A stretch of DNA of 64,000 nt from contig NC_079501.1 of NCBI RefSeq assembly GCF_030052815.1, positions 84,019,849 through 84,083,848 of the forward strand, given 5' to 3'. Below are positions 58,462-64,000 of this stretch, one piece after another. The stretch comes from Hevea brasiliensis. Its lineage: Eukaryota; Streptophyta; Magnoliopsida; Malpighiales; Euphorbiaceae. A model generated the notes under the pieces. It was not told where the DNA came from and did not search any database. It saw nothing but the letters and a program-made list of their open reading frames with translations. Every line of letters starts with the position of its first letter. Positions within the stretch are counted from its first letter, which is position 1. A program made the translations under genes and the position numbers.

Positions 58462-60757
58462 TTCCATTTCCAAGTCTTCCTCTTCATCAAAGATAATGGT
58501 CTCTAAAGCCGGATCGTTAATAGATAAATAAGCGACATCAAGCAAATCATCCTCTTCTATTGCAAACTGATCCCCACCTATAAACAAAACAATTGGATTT
58601 TTTTAAATTAAGTGGAAAATTTTAAACAATAATAACTCCTTTTGTTATTACCTATATCCCAATATTTGGAAGCTCCTTAGGTATAGTTATCCTTTTTCCT
58701 TGAAAGTAAATGAAGGTTATAGTGGACAAATACTAAATCTTCAAACCTTTGAGCTGTCAACTTATTCCTTTTGACACTTTGAATAAATGAATAGGTGCTC
58801 CAATTTCTTTCACAACATGAGGATGATGCTGGTTGTGATAGTAACTTGTATGCTAGAGACTGAAGTAAAAGAGTAGATGCACCATAATTAGCCCACCAAG
58901 AAACTAGATCTTCATACATTCTTGCAGCCATCATATGTGGTTAGTTGAAATAATATGAGGAATTAAAAAATATTCCATACCCCTCTAGCACTTTTCAAAA
59001 ATCATCTTTATTAGGAAAGAGTCTTCTCAAGCATTTGTCTCTATTCAAAGATACTCCTCATCCTCATTTGATGCTTGTCAATGAACACCATTATTTCCAC
59101 CCTGAAGCCAATATTCACTATAGTACTTAGGCACTAATGAGTGTGCCATACAATGAAGAGGGGTATTACTTTTATTCCAATGACTCTTCAAAATTTCATG
59201 GATAGCATCAAAGAAATTTAACTGTCTTATTAACATGTCTTTCCCTTCATATGCAAAAATGATAGCCTTCACATTCTCAATCATTGTATCCCACATATCA
59301 TATGTTAAATGCAACATTGGAGCATCTTTATCAGTAGCCCTTAGCACATCAATTCTGGGTTTGGTAAAACTTAAAAAATAGTCCACTTTATCCCACCACA
59401 GATCACTTAGAATGTGTTCCTTCACTTCCATTGCCTTGATTTTGATAGGAGTCTTTCCATTAACTCTAAAGGTTTTCCAATCTAGATCCATAACTGTTTG
59501 CTCAAGCGCTGTTTTCACATCATTCAATCTTTTGGCCATCACAATTGAGGAAGCAAATCTAGTTTCCATGATTTTCAACAAATTCGATTTGGAGTACCTA
59601 TTGAAGATTTGAAACATAAACCAAATTAAGAAAGGAAATGATTAAAAAAATTTTTGAAAATTAAAAGGAGCATAATTTACCTACAAAAAATTGCCAATGC
59701 CATGCCATGATTCATGATGAAATTCTATATCTCTTGGATGTCATTCAATAATTCTTTAATCCATTTGCATTGAAAATAATGAAGTGATTTTTTAGCTAGT
59801 TCACACATGCTTTTCAAAGCCAAATTCAAGCTGTGCATTACACATGGAGTCCAAAAGATATGAGGATATTTTGTTTTAATGATCATACCAGTAGTTTTGA
59901 AATTTGTAGCATTATCGGTCACGATCTACACCACATTTTCTGAACCAATTTGCTCTACGACTCCAATGAATAATTTTGCCACATATTCAACATCTTCGAT
60001 GTTGCCAGTAGTATCAATTGCTTTCATAAACATCAGCCCTAAAACATAATATTTATTAGTAGACACTTCTATCGATCACACCATCCATCAGAACAAATAG
60101 AAGCCCTTTTCTTTTTCCAAGAATCACTAATTGATTGAAGTAATCTATCCACTTGGGCTCTGTCCTGGGCAAGTAATGTGGTTCGAAGTTTATTGCATGT
60201 TGGAGGAACATAACCACTTAAACTATCATTGCTTAATATTTGCTATATTTTCTAAAATGAGGATTCTTTACAAAATTAAATGGTATTCCCCCATTATAAA
60301 ACATCCTAGCTACTTTTTTTTCAACTTCATATGTTTCTAAAACATTAAAATCCTTTTCCAAAGGGCCTTTTCTTCTTTTTGTGTTGTAATAGATTTGAAC
60401 CAGGTAGGAGTGAAGCATATTTTGTTTTCCTCCTACTCTCCAAACTTGCCTTTCTTTTTTGAACTCAACTTGCTCATTCTCCTTTTTTATGGCCTTCAAA
60501 ACATCATCAGTAATTGCCTTGCAAACTTCAACACCTTGATTTGGAATTTTAAGCAAATGAACCTTCACTTTTGTTAGTGAACCAGTAACTCTCTTATTGC
60601 AGTAGTTACACGTCCACACCTTATTTCCTCCCTCATCTATCAGAACTAGTAAAATTGTCACACGATTCCATAATGGCTTATCATCAAAATTGACATTTTG
60701 GCTTTTTGGCCTTGAACTTTCTTTTCCTTTGTTTTTGGATTGAGATGATTCCATCAT
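58462..60757 (-). pseudogene. hAT transposase gene, broken
   Basis: Read on the minus strand: start at 60757; BED-type zinc finger (WTCNYCNKRV followed by HLLKIPNQGVEVC, about 60500-60610); DUF659 region (GYVPPTCNKLRTTLLAQ near 60210, DGW near 60090, IVTDNATNF near 59915, [13 protein letters not shown]); middle catalytic region (59617-59078); C-terminal hAT dimerisation domain (LLSQPASSSCCERNWSTYSF, RFEDLVFVHYNLHLLSR, 58934-58680); and a last acidic exon (IGGDQFAIEEDDLLDV to 58462) after a plausible intron with donor at about 58654. The family excises and reinserts DNA. Stops after the BED region, after IQEI/before the middle region, and after DNYT near 58677 abolish it. The terminal repeats were not found, and an LTR abuts 41 bases upstream of its start. 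Confidence 0.87.
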
Positions 60758-60798
60758 GTTTTGTATTTATCACTGTATCTTACAAGTTATATATGTAG

Positions 60799-63700
60799 TG
60801 TAACACCCCTATTTGTATAGCCTGGTATATTTCACTGTTTCGGTGACCGGTGTCAATCCGGACAATTAAGGGGATTAGAACCACACTTAAGACAACTAGA
60901 GAAGCCATAAACACAAATAATTAATAATGTTCAATTAGTTGAGTATAAATAAGAAAAACAGAATATAAGAAGTTAAACGAGCCGAGAGTCACAGCGATGG
61001 GTGACCTTCTCGGGAAGGACTGCGAAGTAATTTTAAACTCAAAATTTAAATAGTAAAATGTGACACCGCGGTCCTTAGGACCCTTATAAACACAGTGGAA
61101 AAGAGAAAATCACGAAAAAGAACTGTTAAGCCAGTCAAATAATTAGGTCAGAAAGCCGGAAGAAATATAGAATTAATTACAAACTGGGATGAACCGGCGA
61201 GGGGCAATTTGGTCAATTGACCCCGAGAGCTGACTCCTGACCTAACTATCAAATAAAATCAAAGAAAAGAAAACTTCAGGATCGAGAATTAAATTAAAAA
61301 ACTAATAGAAAAAAAAAGAGAAAATGAAAAAGTTAAAAAGGTGTAGAGATATGACATCATGCATGACATCATGCATGATGCCATAAATCCCATAATTTAT
61401 AAATTAATTAAAATGAATTGTGGTATTTCATAAGACATAAAAAAGAAAGGAAAAGAAAAAAAAAAAAAATCAATTGGTCTTCTCTCCCAAAGTTGCCGCC
61501 TCCCATCCTTCTCTCTCCCTCACCTTTGCAAACCTCCATTAAAGCTTGCTTCAAGCTTCGAAACCACCATTAAACCTCAAATCCTTCCATACTTGCTTCA
61601 CAATAACTTGTTCTAGTCACTTGGGAAGGAGCTTGACAACAAAAAGAAAAAAGAAAGGAAGAAGTTTTGAAGAAAAAGAAATTCTACATAAAAGGTTCGT
61701 AGTCAAATTTGATAATTTGAGTTTGATTCTTACATTTCTAACTTATTGAGCTTGTAAATAAACTTAAAATGGAAAGAAAATTTGTTGAGGAATTATATAG
61801 AATTTTGGACAGCTAGGGTTTGGTTGGACAAAGTATAAATTTGTTTGAGCTAAACATGTTAGGAAGCTTAATTGAGTTAAGGGAGCATGTTTATAAGTGT
61901 TTAATTAGCTAAATGCAACAAATGACATGAATTAGGGTTTTGAACATTAGGGTTTAGAGACAAAAAATGTGAAGAAGTGCTAAATGATGTCTTTGACATA
62001 GTTTAATAGAAGAAATGGTCATTTGTGACCTAATTAAGTGTGTTAGAAGTGTTTAAATCAAAGCCAAATTCGGATTGGGTATGAAGCATGACCAAAAGTC
62101 AACTTTGAGAGACCAAAAATGAAATTTTACAAGTCCAATTGATATGGGACCAATTGGGAATGAAAATAGGCACTAAATGACACAATTTTCATTTAGGAAG
62201 CATGCCCAAAAAGTGACTAAAACCTAGTAAACAAATTGACCAAAATTAAAAAATTACAGGCTGCCTTGTATAAACTGAACAAATGAACAGTATTTGTTCA
62301 TTTGGTCATAACTCGAGCTAGGCAGGTCAAAATGATCTGAAATTTTACCAGTGGTTAGATGAGATATAGACCTAAAACTTTCATGAAAAAACCAATCCAA
62401 ATTATACCATTAACCCAATCAAATTATTGAGCAAAGTTGAGTCACTGAATCTGCAGAACTGCAGATTTGCCATATGAACAGTAAAGTTTCAATGGCTATA
62501 AATCTCTCTAGAAAACTCTGATTTAGGTGATTCTTGAACCGATGGAAACCTAAGACATAGTAGAACATTTCATATGAAGAAAATTAGACCAAATTATGGA
62601 CTTAACTTGATCAAATTGCTGAACGAAGTTGGATCAATAAATCTGCCAGAACTAAAATCTGTAGCATGAACAGTAACTGTATTTTGGCTATAACTTGAGC
62701 TACAAAACTCCAATTGGAGTGATTCAAAAAGGAGAATAAACTTAAGACAATGGGGAACATTTTCTATGAAGAAAGTTTTGCTAAATTCCAACAGTAAGGT
62801 GACCAATGGAACAGTGCAACTAGGGACACCAAAAGTAAAAATTTGGCAATTTTGCCTAAAAGACCTAAGTTTTGAGAAAATGACCAAAACTAACAAGTTT
62901 AGTGACCAAAATGTGGTATATGGGTGAAGTTGGAATTCCCATACCTATTAAGCCTTAGAAAGTCAATAATTTGACTTGAATAGTGTAGTGAATAGTAACC
63001 CGAAACACAAAATTTCACGAACGTCGAATTTAGCACGTTAGAGCTAGGTAAAAGTGAAGTTAAATTTATTTTTGGATTTATGCTAAGTTATGGTACTGAA
63101 ACACTGTAAAATTGTGTGTTTCAGTTGAAAAGAATACCGGGAAAGAACCCGAGGAGCCGAGTCAAGGCCAAGAGGCGACTCGCTTGAGGTTTGTGCTCAA
63201 CATCACTATGCTTTAAAATTCATTGGTAAAGTGAATGAAATATGCATTTTACTTTTGCTTTGAATTGTTGAAAGTTTATTGTGACCTTATTTATGATGTT
63301 TTGATTTAAATTGTGAAAGTTATTGTGTATATTTGAAATGACAATGTTTAGCAAATTGTTAAGATAAGTTTTGAAACCACAGTGTCATGGCCATATATTT
63401 GAACACCTCACTAGCACGACTAGTGGGGGTAATTAGTTTCGAATTTTGATTCCTTCTCTGAAGAAGTGTTGAGGTGTGCCAGTAGAAGAGGATGTGAATG
63501 GATATCCATATATTTGAGCTAGCTAGCCTTGTGATGTAATTTCTCTTTAGCCTCTGGCTATTGAGATTATATTTTCGAATGGCATGATATAACTATGGGT
63601 TTTATGAAATTTGTTTGATACTTCGAAATGAAATTGTTTGGTATAAAATCTCATAATTCATGTTTTGTGTTTAACTCGCATGCTCAGTTCAATTTTTGAT

Positions 63701-64000
63701 TAAATGTGATTTAAATTCTGCATAAAGATTCTTTTAGTATGTTGTGCATCACTGAGTCCTAGTACTCAGCGTTAGCTTTTATTGCTATTGCAGATTTAGA
63801 GACTAGAGGAGCAGCAGACTGAGCTGCTAAGGTGTGAGGATCTATCAGTTTGAAGTTATCGGGTATAATTTATACCCTGACTGTAAATATTTCTTTTGAT
63901 ATGTGTATTGCACATAAATGTATGAACATGTAAATTCGGTCTTGAGCAGCTTACACAAAATTTGTATAAAGTTATAATAAATTTTAGTTTGAATTTCTCT
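60799..64000 (+). mobile_element. Family-3 Gypsy LTR, running off the window
   Basis: Begins TGTAACACCCC after atgtag and matches the LTR at 31833 from its start: cctggtatat-tcactgtttcggtgaccggt, then tcacagcgatgggtgacc (about 60990-61010), the CATAACT units (62306, 62690), the gaataccgggaaagaacccgag block (63131; compare 33989) and the stem-loops at 63745-63793. By comparison with the 3.8-kb copy, about 600 bases lie beyond the window, and whether an internal region follows is unknown. Confidence 0.9.
63745..63793 (+). other. Paired stem-loop module in family-3 LTR
   Basis: GCATCACTGAG start. Stem 1 CTGAGT (63752-63757)/ACTCAG (63764-63769). Stem 2 GCGTTAGC (63769-63776)/GCTATTGC (63784-63791): seven of eight pairs with one G-U. 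It is a divergent copy that keeps both stems while its primary sequence differs from 34936-34958. Confidence 0.65.

Noticed and set aside
31833..64000. Family-3 LTRs at 31833 and 60799 as the two ends of one 29-kb element carrying LETM1.
   Set aside because: The interval contains a host gene with all its introns, unrelated transposons and no Gypsy pol. The LTRs differ at many positions and the flanks show no target duplication. Two separate insertions explain it better.

Overview
The window is nuclear DNA of a eudicot plant. It has intron-split genes, an AT-rich background, (TA)n/(TC)n microsatellites, and many LTR retrotransposons primed by initiator tRNA-Met. The short mevalonate kinase relic resembles the Hevea (rubber tree) enzyme as I remember it, so Euphorbiaceae is my best guess. 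That is an inference, not a proof.

Two host genes look intact, both on the + strand. The first is an AMI1-type amidase (indole-3-acetamide hydrolase; 9 exons, 700-4487, 429 codons by my splice model). The second is a mitochondrial LETM1 with EF-hands (14 coding exons, 43938-51719, 751 codons). A third host locus survives only as exon 1 of mevalonate kinase (6035-6164). It has a damaged N-terminal motif and the rest of the gene is absent.

From 6.8 to 41 kb the window is mostly nested retroelement. (a) 6840-8198: 3' part of a 'family 3' LTR, abutting the gag of a minus-strand Gypsy element (gag 8199-9355, PBS 9564, 5' LTR 9584-12198). (b) 13.7-20.0 kb: a minus-strand Copia element whose reverse transcriptase is split by a 3.8-kb solo LTR (15915-19712) with a perfect CATAA target duplication. 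(c) 20031-27976: a 5'-truncated Tekay-like chromovirus (gag, protease, RT, RNase H, integrase, chromodomain, 3' LTR) with several stops and a 75-bp intron-like insert in integrase. (d) 27977-31832: remains of a related Gypsy element. Its LTR is interrupted by a family-3 5' LTR (31833-35641, PBS 35649). The leader of that element holds a poly(A)-tailed minus-strand insertion, which is itself split by a minus-strand solo LTR (36091-39215).

From 52 to 64 kb, downstream of LETM1, lie a CACTA (Transposase_24-type) remnant, two adjacent MITEs, a truncated Copia element (56.0-58.2 kb), a broken hAT transposase gene on the minus strand (58462-60757), and another family-3 LTR running off the window end.

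The most interesting signal is shared by the LTRs. Four otherwise diverged LTR types carry a small structured module 580-680 bp from their 3' ends. It is a 6-bp stem-loop that keeps pairing through paired base changes, followed in most copies by a second stem-loop of variable sequence. The same LTRs share a CGATGGGTGACC-like block near the 5' end, a GAAGAACTG...CTCTGCCG block near the 3' end, and an interior made of diverged repeat units carrying CCATAACTTG. These may be parts of an LTR RNA-processing or packaging architecture that I do not recognise from described families.
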